Source of the DNA: Megamerina dolium
Taxonomy: Eukaryota; Arthropoda; Insecta; Diptera; Megamerinidae
Assembly (NCBI GenBank): GCA_963854835.1
Contig: OY978525.1
Location: 72,869,128 to 72,933,127 of the forward strand
DNA length: 64,000 nucleotides
Direction of reading: 5' to 3'
In this document: in pieces, positions 1 to 11,863 of the stretch
Layout: each line of letters begins with the position of its first letter
Numbering within the stretch: position 1 is the first letter of the stretch
The notes under the pieces: model-generated
Seen by the model: the letters and a program-made list of their open reading frames with translations, nothing else
What the model was told of the DNA's origin: nothing
The model's database searches: none
Position numbers and translations under genes: made by a program

Positions 1-672
1 TTCCCCATTCCACCATGGAGTGGGATCTCCTTCGTCCACTACCGTCAGAGGACATGAAGCTTCAAATGCTTTGATCATGGCTGAGCTGATAGCCCTCACC
101 TGATACTCAACATCTGCGGTTGTTCTAGGTCTCTTAAACCTCCTTGGCAATAATTCCTCAAGAACTTCTCAGTACCTTGTACAATCCGTTCGTTTCGGTA
201 TCCTTACCATTCTACAGTCGTTCCTATGTCTTTTATCGAACGTAATCCCAAACTGAATGGCCCTGTGGTCCGACATGGTTAGTCTATCCACAACCCTCCA
301 ATCCAAAATCCTATTCAACATTTTGACATTCGTCAGAGTAACATCAATAACCTCGCAACGACGTGCATCGACAAAGGTCGGTTCTGTTCCCCTATTGGCA
401 ACTTGTAGACCAAATCTTTCTATAAATTCGAGTAGACACTCTCCTCTATAGTTTTCATTGCTGCTGCCCCACACAAAACTGTGCGCATTGGCATGGCAGC
501 CTAAGATCAGACCAACCCCCTTACCATCACAGAATCTCACTTGAGCTTCCACCTCTCTCGAAGGTGATTCGTCTGGAGAATCGTATGGAAGGTATGCTGA
601 TGGGATCATAAATGATACCGCACCGTCACCTATTCTCACTACTGTGAGATCCAGTGAGCACAAGTTAGACAT
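1..672 (-). pseudogene. LINE ORF2 remnant: endonuclease end and linker
   Basis: On the minus strand the reading frame from 672 down to 169 matches the C-terminal half of an AP-type (EEP) retrotransposon endonuclease, the enzyme that nicks target DNA for target-primed reverse transcription. Visible motifs are LGCHANAHS..WGS (substrate-contact Asn), the VIDVTLT strand and MSDHRAI, the terminal catalytic SDH. Below 169 the homology continues in another frame toward the edge with a linker typical of these LINEs ending in TPWWN, so there is a frameshift near 170 and the element runs off the window. It could belong to the same RNase H LINE class as the copy at 40.2-42.6 kb, but the two do not overlap so I cannot prove it. 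Confidence 0.75.
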
Positions 673-772
673 TAGAATCGCACGAATCCCATGTCTAACT
701 AAAATTCATGTCCTCAACTTCCCCTCTGTTTGTGGATAAAACAAAGTGGTCTTTTGTGCAGATAGCTCATCC

Positions 773-1414
773 TCATCGAAGCTCCGCACCATCATTGCTG
801 ATGCTGCTTTGCTGTGGTGAATATTGAGTTGACACACATTTAGTGGTTCCTATTGCGGGAACCACTAAATGTGTATCATTAACTATCAATGATGTTACAC
901 TATTAACTGTGTTGGTCGTAGGACTTTGATGAATCAGCAGAAGGGAAAATGTTTCACGATTTAACGCACAATTGTTATTACATACTGATGTAGATCCGGA
1001 TGCTGATAGTGGTTCGACATGATCGTATGGTCGTTTTCGAGATGCACCAGCATTGATTACTTCTTCAAGCACAACTATGTCATCGACGGGCGACGGATTT
1101 GCATGCATCTTAACTTGTTTGTCTTCTAAATTTTGTAGATATGCTGCGGCTGCATATTCAAATGCTATTATTCGCGCTCTGTATTCACGAATGCGCTGTG
1201 ATCCTGATTTCGCTACTTTTTTAACCATTGGTTGATCTTTTACCCCTTCCCTTTTTTTTCTTAGCATGGCGAAAGCTACTGAGGAGAAAATCGGATTTAA
1301 AGTTATGTCATTTAATCGCATAATATAATTGTATATTTGCACACTTACATAATTACTTTTCACGGATATCTTAAAAACTGATATACAATTATTATTGATC
1401 TCAGAATTGTGCAT
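773..1414 (-). CDS. Unrecognised ORF, 213 codons
   Basis: An open frame on the minus strand. I do not recognise the product. The most protein-like part is a basic stretch around residues 60-85 (KSGSQRIREYRARI) followed by an Ala-rich helix, reminiscent of short basic segments in TE-encoded or SANT-like proteins. The C-terminal third is low-complexity Ser/Thr/Asn/Val and contains a 41-nt hairpin (834-874), which argues that this part is not under protein-level constraint. The first ATG may lie upstream of the real start: residues 1-45 look like translated AT-rich DNA and the Met near residue 31 or 50 could serve instead. It is flanked by LINE remnants, so it may be part of an unrecognised transposon. 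Confidence 0.3.
   Translation of the reverse strand: MHNSEINNNCISVFKISVKSNYVSVQIYNYIMRLNDITLNPIFSSVAFAMLRKKREGVKDQPMVKKVAKSGSQRIREYRARIIAFEYAAAAYLQNLEDKQVKMHANPSPVDDIVVLEEVINAGASRKRPYDHVEPLSASGSTSVCNNNCALNRETFSLLLIHQSPTTNTVNSVTSLIVNDTHLVVPAIGTTKCVSTQYSPQQSSISNDGAELR
834..874. repeat. Perfect 17-bp hairpin
   Basis: Arms 834-850 and 858-874 are exact reverse complements around a 7-nt loop (tattgcg). The arm begins ACACATTTAGTGG. It lies inside the unrecognised ORF. Confidence 0.9.
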
Positions 1415-2296
1415 GTAAATTGCTCACTCGGTTTGTTCTGTGTGAAAATAAGAAAGTAGCAAAAACAGAGACGTACACCAAATCCAAAAAGTTCACGAAA
1501 TGCTTAATAACTGTAAATCGGAGAACTTATAAGGAAGAGAAGCATCCAGGCCATACCACTTTCAAAATTTCTATCAGTGGACGAGCTCAGTACACATATA
1601 GCTTTCACTCGTCGCTGAACCAAGTCGCTGGGACCAAGTGAATACATAGAAGCATAGTATATTGACAACGTATATTTATTTTTCAGATAATGATATTACG
1701 ATACATTAAATTTTTATTAATAATCTCAATTCTAATTTTTTTTTATTATAAATAAAATAAAATGAAATGTTTTCAAAAAAAAATTAAATTTAATAAATAA
1801 ATAATATCTAAATAATAAATATTATTTAATGAATAAATATGAATATAAATGTAATGATGATTTACATATATCGAATTTGAATGTGAATCAAAAGAATATC
1901 ATGAATGCATGAATATTCTTCATGTTGATACACTCCTATGTATACACTTGTATACATATCAGAGGAAATCGTAGATCACATTTTTATCAGTTTCAATGCA
2001 TATCATTCGTATTGAAAACACTCGTTTATATGTGGCGTTGAGCACATTCTGTTCTGAATGCTTTCAGTGGCGAGCGCAAGCTCGTTCACTGATAGAAATT
2101 TTGAAAATGGTATGCCCTGGAAGGTAATGCTTCTTTTCTTTATAAGTTCTTTGGTTTTGTACTCATTGCTTGACTTTCTTTCTACACGAAAATTTGTGCT
2201 CAATCTATAATTCGATTATTTTTGTCAGTGTTGCCAGTTCAACGCTACATCTATCTTTTTCTTTGTCATTTACTAGCTTTTTTCAGGGATAATCCT

Positions 2297-2298
<2 letters not shown>

Positions 2299-2367
<69 letters not shown>
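2299..2367. repeat. (AT)n microsatellite
   Basis: About 69 bases of uninterrupted AT dinucleotides. Confidence 0.97.
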
Positions 2368-2370
<3 letters not shown>

Positions 2371-2610
2371 CGATATATTGAATTGCTTGTTTCAAAGCGA
2401 AGTTAATTTTTATTGAGATTTGTCATCTAGCAGCATTACATTTGGTCCAACATATTTGTCACCATTATCATTCATGTTAAAAATAATATATTGGATATAA
2501 AATATAGATTTTTAATTTTTGAAGTGCTGGCAACACTGTATTGAATGTGTCTCCCATGTAGATGCGAGCACGTCATTAATCGTCATTATTCGTTATTATT
2601 CGGTGGTTGC

Positions 2611-2643
2611 TCTCTCTCTCTCTCTCTCTCAACACACACACAC
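2611..2643. repeat. (TC)n/(AC)n microsatellite
   Basis: Twenty bases of TC repeats followed directly by an AC run. Confidence 0.95.
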
Positions 2644-2684
2644 TATCTATTGCCATGAACTATTGAATATGATCTGTTGCTTTG

Positions 2685-5448
2685 ATTGATGAAACACAAT
2701 TCTTCTCTGCAATCCCAAACAAGAATCAAACCAATTCATACGCTAGTGTGTTAAAACGAAACCCACACCAACAAAGCAATGTAAATAATGAGCAGAAACG
2801 CTCACTGCCCACCTAACAGCCAAGTACCCTTGAACATTTGCTTCAAACATTAATCCAGAACATGAACCAATTCATGAACTTAATGCAAACAAAGATACAA
2901 GAAAAAAAAAATCAATCGATATTACTCCAAAAATTGCTATCCAGACCATGAGTTGTCTCAAGATATGCCACTGGAACGTCAACGGCTTAAGCCAGCACCG
3001 TTTGGAGTTAATTCAATTCCTTGAACCCAACCAGATAGACATAATGATGATATCTGAGACCCATTTCACTGACAAAAATTGCTACCAAATACCATATACA
3101 AACTGTACACCACAAATCATCCGCATGGTAAGGCACGCGGAGAAACTGCCATATTGATAAAAAGCAAAATAAAACATCATATTCTCGAAGATTTCAGTAG
3201 CGTCTACTTGCAAGTAACATCTATATGTCTGGAAGAATGTCCCCCAAGATACAGTATTACCGAACAGCAATATAAAGAATTTTTCTCAACTCTTGGTAGC
3301 AAATTCTTGGTTGCTGGTGATTTCAACGCCAAACACACTCACTGGGGCTCCCGCTTAATAACTCCAAAAGGCAGAAGATTATGTTCAATCATCACTTACC
3401 ACGGCTACGATGTTATTTCAAATGGTCAACCGACATATTGGCCGACGGACAAGAGGAAAATACCCGATCTCATAGACTTTGGCGTCGCCAAAGGTTTGCA
3501 GATGGAAAATATCTCCACAGAGTGTAATTATGATCTATCATCTGACCACTCACCCACGGTAATATCTATAAAATCACCAAGCCCCCAAGGCAATTGCGTT
3601 AGAAAGAAAATAGACTGGTTAAAATTCAAGAAATATATAAATTCCCTTCTTCCTCTGAGTACTGTATTAAGAAATGGACACGATGTAGACTCAGCACTCG
3701 AAAAATTCAACCAGCTGCTCTCTTTAGCTCTCAGCTCAGACACCTGCACAAAGGTATGCAAGCAATCAAACTATAGCCCATACACACCAGCCGACATTGA
3801 ATTGCTAGTAAGACAGAAAAGAAGACTCCGAAGACAATGGCAAGAATTCAGATCACCGAATCTGAACACACAGCTACAGCACTGCACTCTAAAGTTAAAG
3901 CAAGCCTTAAAAAATAAAAACAACAAAGAATTAGAAGAGCACATAGCGAAATTAACACCTGGTGAAGCGTCAGACTACTCTTTGTGGAAATCAGCAAAAA
4001 ACTCAAATCGGCCAATTCTCACTAATTCCCCCATCCGTTTGAGTGACGGTAATTGGGCTAGAAGCAACTGTGAGAAGGGTTTGGCTTTTGCAAACCACCT
4101 AAAAAGTGTGTTTACACCCAATCCACCCTCTTCCCAGTCCTTATTACCAAAATTAACTTCTCAATCTTGCTCAATAACGCTTAAAATTAAAAAAAAGGAC
4201 ACATTCAAAGCAATTTATAAAGATTTCAACCCAAAAAAATCACCTGGTCCAGATAAAATTACCGGTAAAATGATAAAAGAGCTACCTCCGGCTTCAGTAA
4301 TTCATCTCATGCACATTTTCAATGCTATCCTTCGTATTAAACACTACCCCAAATGCTGGAAAACTTCAAAAATTATTATGATAGCAAAACCAGGAAAAGA
4401 CCCTACAAAAGTTGCATCGTACAGACCTATCAGCCTCCTGCCTCTACTCTCTAAAGTATTCGAAAAGCTACTTCTCATGAATATAACTCCATTTATTAAT
4501 CTCAACCAACTGATTCCTCAACATCAGTTTGGATTGGAAAAAGTATTGCTCAGCTGTCTTTCTTGATATCAATACACTTACTCTCTTATATACTTCAGAT
4601 ATGCCCAGCAATAACTATACATTCATATCGACCTTTGCAGATGATACGGCAATATTGTGCTCTCGCTCTAACCCCATAGGAGCTCAGACTCATGTAGATT
4701 CTCTCGAAACTTGGCTAGCAAAATGGCGTATAAAAGTCAATGAATCAAAGAGCGTACATGTAACCTTCACGCTAAGGCCAGATACATGTCCCCCACTTAA
4801 TATTAATGGCCAATCAGTTCCACAATGTTCCTCAACAAAGTACTTGGGTATTCACCTCGACAGAAGGCTGACCTGGAAAAATCACATAGAAGCAAAGAAA
4901 ACTAAGATCAAGCTTAAAATTTATCAGTTTTGGTGGCTGTTAAACAAAAGATCAGAGTTGAATCTCGAATACAAAGTACTATTATATAAAGCAATCCTGA
5001 AGCCAATCTGGACTTATGGTATTCAGTTTTGGGGCACCGCATCTCCCTCAAATATCGAAAAATTGCAGCGAATACAATCCAAGTGTCTGCGAATTATTGT
5101 AAACGCTTTGGTCTATGAGGAACGTTAACATCCATCGAGATTTAACTGTACCCACAATTTCTGAGGAAGTTGCAATGTCCTGCAGAAGCTACATTCAAAA
5201 ATTACACAATCATCCGAATCCCCTTGCTAGGCAATTGTTGCTGAACACGGGGCATCGTCGATTAAAAAGAAAAGACACACTGAATATGCTGTGAAATTGC
5301 TATACCTCGCGACTCACCACATTGTGATGGAACATAGGGAATATCACATAATTTTAGTTAGTTTGTAAGATTTGATTACTTATTGTTAGTTTCTAAGTAT
5401 TTTAGAAAGATCCAATAAAAAAAAGCTTAAAAAAAATAAAAAAAAAAG
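2685..5448 (+). mobile_element. Jockey-type LINE, copy 1 (5'-truncated, internally deleted)
   Basis: Homology to the intact copy at 61-64 kb starts near 2685, inside the 3' end of ORF1, and ends in a 3' UTR with an AATAAA-rich segment and an A-rich tail to 5448. There is no RNase H after the RT region, as expected for the Jockey clade. A GATTGA string before the element and another after the poly-A could be the target duplication, but the 5' one overlaps element sequence. BEL LTR sequence begins about a dozen bases downstream. Confidence 0.9.
2948..5300 (+). pseudogene. Jockey ORF2 (endonuclease-RT), broken
   Basis: The frame opens with KICHWNVNGLSQHR, the first endonuclease motif of Jockey ORF2, at the ATG that overlaps the ORF1 stop. 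It shifts frame after NCYQIPY because one T is missing relative to the copy at 62.8 kb. It then continues from about 3079 through the VAGDFNAKH and SDHSPTV endonuclease motifs, a long basic linker and RT motifs (KSPGPDKI, YRPISLL). A 33-nt in-frame block is absent just before CPPRYS. Two larger deletions remove much of RT: one after HQFG near 4530 and one near 4570 that joins AVFLDI to the strand before FADDTA, the catalytic box. A further frame change follows near 5110. It cannot encode an active enzyme. Confidence 0.9.
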
Positions 5449-5460
5449 ATTGAATTTGCG

Positions 5461-6040
5461 CCTACTTGGGTACTTTCCCCCCTAAAATGAGGGAATGGGC
5501 TGAGTGGTGATCTGGCACCACCGGTGCTGCTAACTCTTCCCATTCCTATCATATCCCAGTACTGTTTTATTTTCCTTCCTCACTCTCTCTCTCTCTCTCT
5601 CCGTATATTTCTTTTTCCCGTTTCTCCACTCTCTCGCTCTCAACCCACATGTTTACTTTTTCCTATTCTCCACTTTCTCTATCCCACTTTCCATGTGTTT
5701 TCTCCTCTTCTTGTTTGTGTGGTTGATTTTGTTTTGATTATTGTGTGATAAGAATTTAGCCAAGTGCGCGCATATTTTTCCCAATCCTGAATTTAAGTTA
5801 AAAAGCTAAAGTTTATTAGAAGTAAATTGTATAAATGGTGATTTAGGATAATAAATTGGAAACAAGAAAGACAAAACCGTTTAATTAAATTACTTTACAC
5901 AAGAAAGTAAAAACAAGTGCAAAAGGTGCTGAAAGGAGTCATTTGCTAACACCAATTCTACCAGCTACGCAATCCACACACAATTTTGTCATCCAACCGC
6001 AGCAAGCCTACCGGCATTCCCGCTCGCTCCCCGCTGATCA
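5461..6040 (+). repeat. BEL left LTR (5' end missing)
   Basis: Matches 12215-12812 with small indels, including a shorter (CT)n tract near 5584-5602. It ends in GCTGATCA immediately before the primer-binding site. It is likely to have carried the promoter; I see no clean TATA box. Confidence 0.85.
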
Positions 6041-6041
6041 T

Positions 6042-6060
6042 TGGTCCTTCGAGCCGGATT
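6042..6060 (+). promoter_or_regulatory. Primer-binding site, tRNA-Tyr
   Basis: TGGTCCTTCGAGCCGGATT is complementary to the 3' end of eukaryotic tRNA-Tyr (...GGCTCGAAGGACCA as I know it), one base after the LTR. This is where minus-strand cDNA synthesis would be primed. Confidence 0.8.
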
Positions 6061-6310
6061 TGGCTCGCTGCATTTGGTAAGCCTAAATTGGCAATAAGGG
6101 TACGTTGCATGGTACATATTGGTGTACGTTATATTACATATAATACATACAACACATACATTAGTGCCTTCTCCGATCGCCGCTCATACTCCAACTAGTC
6201 ACAATTCCACAATTCACAATATTGAGCATGCCTTCCGCTCCATTTAATTGCCTCCATGCGATACAGCCTGTTTTTCTGGCGATTATGTATAATGGCCGAG
6301 CTTTAGAGAC

Positions 6311-7054
6311 ATGTTTACGGCCTTATATCGGAACAACCCCCGGTTATCCCCAGTCGAAAAATTGTACCATTTACTCCAAAAAACACGTGGAGAGGCGCAT
6401 AGCATTATTAAGTCAACTCCCCTGACTAATGATGGCTTCGCGCTCGCTTGGTATAATCTTGAAGAGCGGTATGAGAACAAGAGGATTCTTGTAAATATTC
6501 AGTTAAAAGCGCTTTTCAATCTGCAATCGGTAACTAACGAAACCGGTCCCAATCTGAAGCGCTTACAACGTACCATAAATGACTGCATTACTCATTTAAA
6601 GAATGACACATTCCAGTGGGACGCAATTTTTGTATATTTATCTTACACAAAGCTTCCAGATAGTATATTGTGCCTGTGGGAACAATCGTTAAAGAACAAG
6701 CGTGAGATTCCTAAGTGGAGTGATTTCGACGCATTTCTGACTGAGCGGTATCAGACGCTCGAATCCGTCTCAGATATCCGAGGTGGTTTTCGGCCAATCA
6801 GCCAGCCACACAATCGACAACCTAGTCGATTCGACACTTACAAACGACCCAACAGTCCTCCAACAAACTCCCGAAAAGTAAGCACATATCACACCAACAT
6901 TTCAAGTGGTGCTTGCCCATTGTGCCGGGAGATACACCCTCTTCGCCATTGCCCCGACTTTTTGAAGTTATCGGTGGGTGAGCGTTATGATGTAGTCACG
7001 AAGAACAGTCTGTGCACCAATTGCTTCGCAAATTTCCATGACTGCAGTAATTGA
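6311..7054 (+). pseudogene. BEL gag, N-terminally truncated
   Basis: The frame begins at MFTALYRNNP, which in BEL Gag proteins lies well inside the capsid-like domain, so roughly the first third is gone; only about 250 bases separate it from the primer site. The conserved block LSPVEKLYHLLQKTRGEA and the helical region to about residue 150 are typical of BEL/Pao Gag. Near residues 205-245 there is a zinc-knuckle-like array (CPLCREIHPLRHCPDF, then LCTNCF). A stop after FHDCSN interrupts the second knuckle region. Downstream frames (7060-7260) continue the basic tail in a different phase. Confidence 0.8.
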
Positions 7055-7279
7055 AAGAGACTCTTCACTTGCTCATCTTGCAAGAAAAGGCATCATTCCC
7101 TTCTTCACAGACTGGAGAAGTCCTCGGACAATCATCATGAAGTTCAGGCTGCACCGACTCCCGCTAGAGGATCATCTGACCGATCTCGCCAATCATTCGC
7201 ATCTCAGCTCCAAATAGTCACTACAAAGAATAATCATACAGTACTGGATCATGCCAGACCCTCGACCGTCAATCACACA

Positions 7280-10200
7280 GTGCTACTGGGAACGGCAGTA
7301 GTACACATCCGCCATCACAACACGACATTTACAGCCCATGCCCTTATTGACTCAGGCTCCGAAGCGACCTTTGTGTCGGAACGCTTTCACAACGTTCAAA
7401 CGGAAATTACTGGTCTAAATGAGGTAGTAACGGCCCATTCGACAAAAATGTGTTCTTTGGTGATTGCATCCTCTATTGACCCGAGTTTTTCTGTGCAAGT
7501 AGATACTTTCGTACTGCAAAACTTACGGGAAAACTGCTGTCACACTCGATATCGGACGACTTACGTAAAGAACTTTCTGGTTTACGGTTGGCCGATGAAA
7601 ATCTACACAGGAGTTCGTCTGTGGATTTGGTATTGGGTGGTGACGTCATTAATACTGGATGGCATAAAAAAGGGTATTCTAAGTTCGCTGATTACGCATA
7701 ATACCGTTTCCGGATGGATAATTACTGGTCGATATGCGAAAGCATCGTCACACGGAAAGGTGTTGTCATTTTATAATGAAATCAGCCTCGATAAACAAAT
7801 TTCTCGATTCTGGGAGATCGAAGAGTTCTCTAAGGTTACCAAAAAATCGCCTGAGGACATATATTGCGAAAATCTTTTCACGAAGACAACTCTTCGAAAC
7901 AAGGATGGACATTTCGCTACCATTCAAGCAGAATTTTCCCGAAGAATTCGGCGCGAGCTCAATTCTTTTGTAACGAAACACCCCTTAACCCCTTACTTAA
8001 GACCCCTCAATTTAAGAAGGAATACGAAAAAGTGATCTCAGAGTATCTCAACTTAGGGCATATGAAGAGATTTGCTAATCATTCGAACGCAACACCCGAT
8101 TCATCATACTACCTGCCTCATCATGCCGTGGTGAAACCAGATAGCACCACCACTAAGCTCAGTGTTGTCTTTAATGCGTCTTGTCGGACTTCTAATGGCA
8201 ACAGTCTCAATGACGTTTTATGTACTGGGCCAATATTACAATCCGATTTAATGACTCTAATCTGAGATGGAGGCTCTATCGTTTTGTCTTTAATGCAGAC
8301 ATCGAGAAAATGTACCGACAGATTCTCGTATATCCCGAACATACCCCATACCAACGTATTTGGTTTAGAAAATCCCAAGACGAAGACCTCGAAAGTTTTG
8401 AATTGCAAACGGTAACATTTGGAGTTAACTGTGCTCCGTATCTCGCCATAAGGACAATATTGCAATTTGCGTAAGAGAACGAAGTAGCTAATCCCATTGC
8501 TTCGGATATTTTGAAGACATGTGAAGATATGTACGTAGATGATGTACTTGCTGGAGGTCATACATTGAAAGACACAATCACGGCACGGAATGAACTGACC
8601 TCTGTGTTAAACACAGCAGGATTCTCGTTGAGGAAATGGACCTCGAACCACCAAGCTGTTCTTGATGGCCTCCCTTTGAATCACCTTTTGGATTCCAAGT
8701 TCCTTAATATCTCTGACACGAGTACTGCGAAAACCCTAGGGTTAAGATGGAATGCAGGTTCCGATTGCTTTCTTTTCTCCAGACCCCCTCCCGAACAAGG
8801 CTTCGTTTACTAAACGAGAGGTTCTCTCAATGATTGCCAAGCTATTCGATCCTGCTGGATGGTTGGCACCGAAAATCGTTGTTGCGAAGATGTTGATGCA
8901 ACAGTTGTGGCTGAATAATACGGATTGGGATGAAGCGATTAAACCACTTACACTTCACAAATGACAAATTTTTGTCAGATTACCCGAATCTGACTACCAT
9001 ACGTATACCCCGTTTTGTGCAATTCTCACCCGACTGCACCGTACAGTTTCACGGTTTTTGCGATGCTTCTGAGAATATGCCACTGTGTATATGCGTATGG
9101 AGACTCCCACGGGTGAAATTTATACACATCTGCTCGCGGCCAAGACACGCGTTGCCCCCGTTAAATCCTTATCGCTTCCTCGTTTAGAACTATGCGGAGC
9201 GGATTTACTGGCTAACATGCTAGATTCCTTAATACAGCAGCTTCGAATCCAAACGTATACGATGTTTGCCTGGACTGATTCTACTATTGTTCTATCATGG
9301 CTACAAAAACCTCCATGTCACTGGGGCATGTCACTTTGCAACATTTGTGGCAAATCGAATTTCGTCCATACTAGTAAAGAGTGGAAATTCAATTTGGTCA
9401 CACGTGAGTTCTTCTGACAATCCGGCTGATTTGGCAACTCGCGGAACTACAGCTACAGAGTTGGCCTGCCATGTGCTATGGTGGCAGGGGCCAGCGTGGT
9501 TAAGAGTGTCACGAACTAGTTGGCCAACTACAACTTTAAATACTGAGTTGATTGGCATCCCTGAGACCAGAGTTATAAAGTCTTGAAAGAAGAAAGAAGA
9601 CTTGAAGAATTAGATGATATTTTGGACCATTTTTCATCTCTCTCTCGTGAGTTGCGCGTTATATCGTACATATTTCGTTTTTTCCGGAATTCTCAGATAG
9701 ATGGACGAAGTGATACTCACTTTATCTGGTGTATTACCTTTCAGTTTGTTTAAAGCTGACGATAATTCCAATTGGTTGATTTCTTGCTCAATTATAAGTG
9801 CACTTGGGCATGGTTGGGGGTATTCTATCTGATGAATATTTTATAGCACTTTATAGCATCACATCTGCAGAAATCGTTTCCACGCGCAATAAACTCATTA
9901 TATTATGTCAAAAACGTTACTTTCCACAGGAATACGCTGATTTATCGCAGAAGGTCCCGATTCCCCGTAAGAGTGATACGTTGATACGCTTAACCCGTTT
10001 GTGGACTCAAGTGGCATAATGCGTATCAATGGCCGCTTGGTTCATTCACCGGCTCTTTCTTTCAGAGAGAGATTTCCCATTCTTCTCCGATATTCCGGCT
10101 GATTCACTCAATTAATGCTTGATTTTGTACACCTTATGCATGGTGTTAATCAACTGCTTCTACGTTTAGTTAGCATGGAGTATTGGGTCCCTAAGCTGAA

Positions 10201-11232
10201 GAATTTAGTGAGGACTACCATTCACAAATGCAAAACCTGCGTTCTTGAAAAACGGAAACAGTATACGCAAATAATGGCTGCGCTTCCTCCGGAATGCACA
10301 ACATTCTCGAGGCCTTTTTCTACAACCGGTGTGGATTTCGCCGGTCTTTTTGACATTAAGGCATATAGTGGCCGAGGATGTCGCATCACTAAGGGGTATG
10401 TTTGCGTATTCGTATGCTTTGCAACGAAGGCGATACACTTAGAGGCCACAAGTGATATGATAACGCCCACATTTCTCGCAGCATTTTCGCGTTTTTTCTC
10501 TCGTCGTGGATGTCCAGCAATCATTTACTCTGATAATGGGACATCTTTTGTTGGTGCATCTCGTGCTCTACGAGCTGAGCATGACAAATTTTTGCGTCAT
10601 GTACGTGATAGCGTAGAGGCGTCTCAGAATCATCAAAATCTCGAATGGCGATTTATTCCTGCTGGGGCTCCACATATGGGTGGTCTGTGGGAAGCAGGCG
10701 TGAAAAGTTTTAAAGCCCATCTAAGAAGCTTCCCCCGAATCAGAAATACACCCTGGAGGAATTCAGCACGCTACTCTCACGCATTGAAGCATGCCTTAAC
10801 TCAAGGCCTTTAAGCCCCCTGTCTGATAACCCGTCAGACTTATCTCCGCTTACACCTGGTCACTTTTTGATCGGATCGCCGTTATTGTCCCCCGCTGAAG
10901 CTGATATCTCAGGCCACTCATTAAGTGCACTTAACAGGTGGCAACGTCTTAAAGTGATAGACCAATCCTTCTGCCTACGGTGGAAGGAAGAGTATCTCAA
11001 AGAATTGCATAAACGCACCAAGTGGAAGTACCCGGAAAAGGATATTTGCGTAGGAGACTTACTAGTCATACGCAACGAGCAGTTACCCCCGAATGAATGG
11101 AAACTAGGTCGAGTCAACAAAACCTACCTCGGCCCCGATTTTCATGTTAGAGTGGCCGATGTCCGTACTGCTAAGGGCATACTAGTTAGGCCTATAGTAA
11201 AGCTAGTAGCGCTTCCCATACCGTCTCCCTAG
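7280..11232 (+). pseudogene. BEL pol: protease, RT, RNase H, integrase, frameshifted
   Basis: Successive frames give, in order: an aspartic protease (LIDSGSEATFV) near 7345; RT palm segments from about 7980 to 8470 and the catalytic YVDD at about 8530; a thumb/connection; an RNase H region with the PRLELCGA and WTDSTIVLSWL boxes near 9180-9300; integrase with HKCKTC of the zinc module near 10225, the Asp motifs VDFAGLF (10335) and SDNGTSF (10530), and PHMGGLWEAGVKSF carrying the Glu (10670); and the BEL-specific C-terminal domain (WKLGRV..YLGPDFHVRV) ending at 11232. At least eight frame changes or stops separate these pieces, so no active enzyme can be made. Confidence 0.88.
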
Positions 11233-11257
11233 TTAACTTTCACTAATGTGGCTCACT

Positions 11258-11309
11258 CTCTTTTTTTTTTATTTTTTTTTTTTTATTTTTTTTTTTGTTA
11301 CTGTTCTAG
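11258..11309 (+). promoter_or_regulatory. Polypyrimidine tract and 3' splice acceptor candidate
   Basis: Forty or so bases that are almost all T, then GTTACTGTTCTAG, start about 26 bases after the pol stop. AG at 11308-11309 is followed 6 bases later by the ATG of the third ORF. This is the arrangement expected for a spliced subgenomic message; the donor is not identified. Confidence 0.5.
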
Positions 11310-11314
11310 TTGAC

Positions 11315-11863
11315 ATGTTTTCACGAGTAAGAACTTCGGGCCGTCGGAGTCCAATATATCCACCACTGGAATCAAGCAGCCATGTCACGCGGCGGATCCA
11401 ACGTAGCGGATGCGATGTCTGCCTCAAGGACCATACATTACGCTCATGTCCCCGATTCGCAGCGATGCCGATAGCGAGAAGGTATGATATCGTCATACAT
11501 ACTCTCGTGGTCAACTAATGAACGAGTTCGGTACGATGTCAGCGTTGCTCAAAAAAGCATCATACATTGCTACCCGAACGAGGGGAAAAGAAAGCGAATC
11601 GTCCATCACAACAGTCATCAAAGCAACAGCGTTCTCCTCGTCCTCCTACTGTTAGTCCGCCGCGGACATGCACTTGCCATCATGCGCCACAGCCTCTACC
11701 GGCTACTCTACCAGCAGTAGCGCCTCAAAGTTTCGTGCCGCTGAAGCAAGCGGCTCCAACTATGTTCTCAATATTTTCTGCGATGCCGATGTATGGCTCT
11801 CAACCCCGGCCTTTGTTTCACCCGCCGTCAATGGTTGCGGGTCAACCCAATCACATGAATTGA
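11315..11863 (+). pseudogene. BEL third ORF: second zinc-knuckle protein
   Basis: From ATG 11315 the frame reads a basic leader with TSGRRSP, then RRIQRSGCDVCLKDHTLRSC and RRYDIV, and stops at 11518. A second frame continues with a CSKKHHTLL element near 11555-11575 and a Pro/Gln-rich tail to 11863. The CxxC...H...C spacing and the following RRYD motif resemble the nucleocapsid end of BEL Gag, including this element's own gag at about 6920, but the sequence is clearly different and it sits after integrase where an envelope gene would normally be. It could be an exapted Gag fragment or a distinct accessory protein. One or two frameshifts make this copy non-functional. Confidence 0.55.

Larger units (their letters stand above)
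1415..2684. other. No gene seen; AT-rich with microsatellites
   Basis: Short frames here have no recognisable domains and look like chance ORFs. 1650-1860 is very AT-rich. The interval holds the two microsatellites listed separately and otherwise shows nothing I can name. Confidence 0.6.

Noticed and set aside
2003..2203. 66-codon minus-strand ORF
   Set aside because: No domain, no close homologue elsewhere in the window and AT-rich surroundings.
5524..5748. Leu/Ser/Pro-rich ORF
   Set aside because: Translation of the CT-rich BEL LTR.
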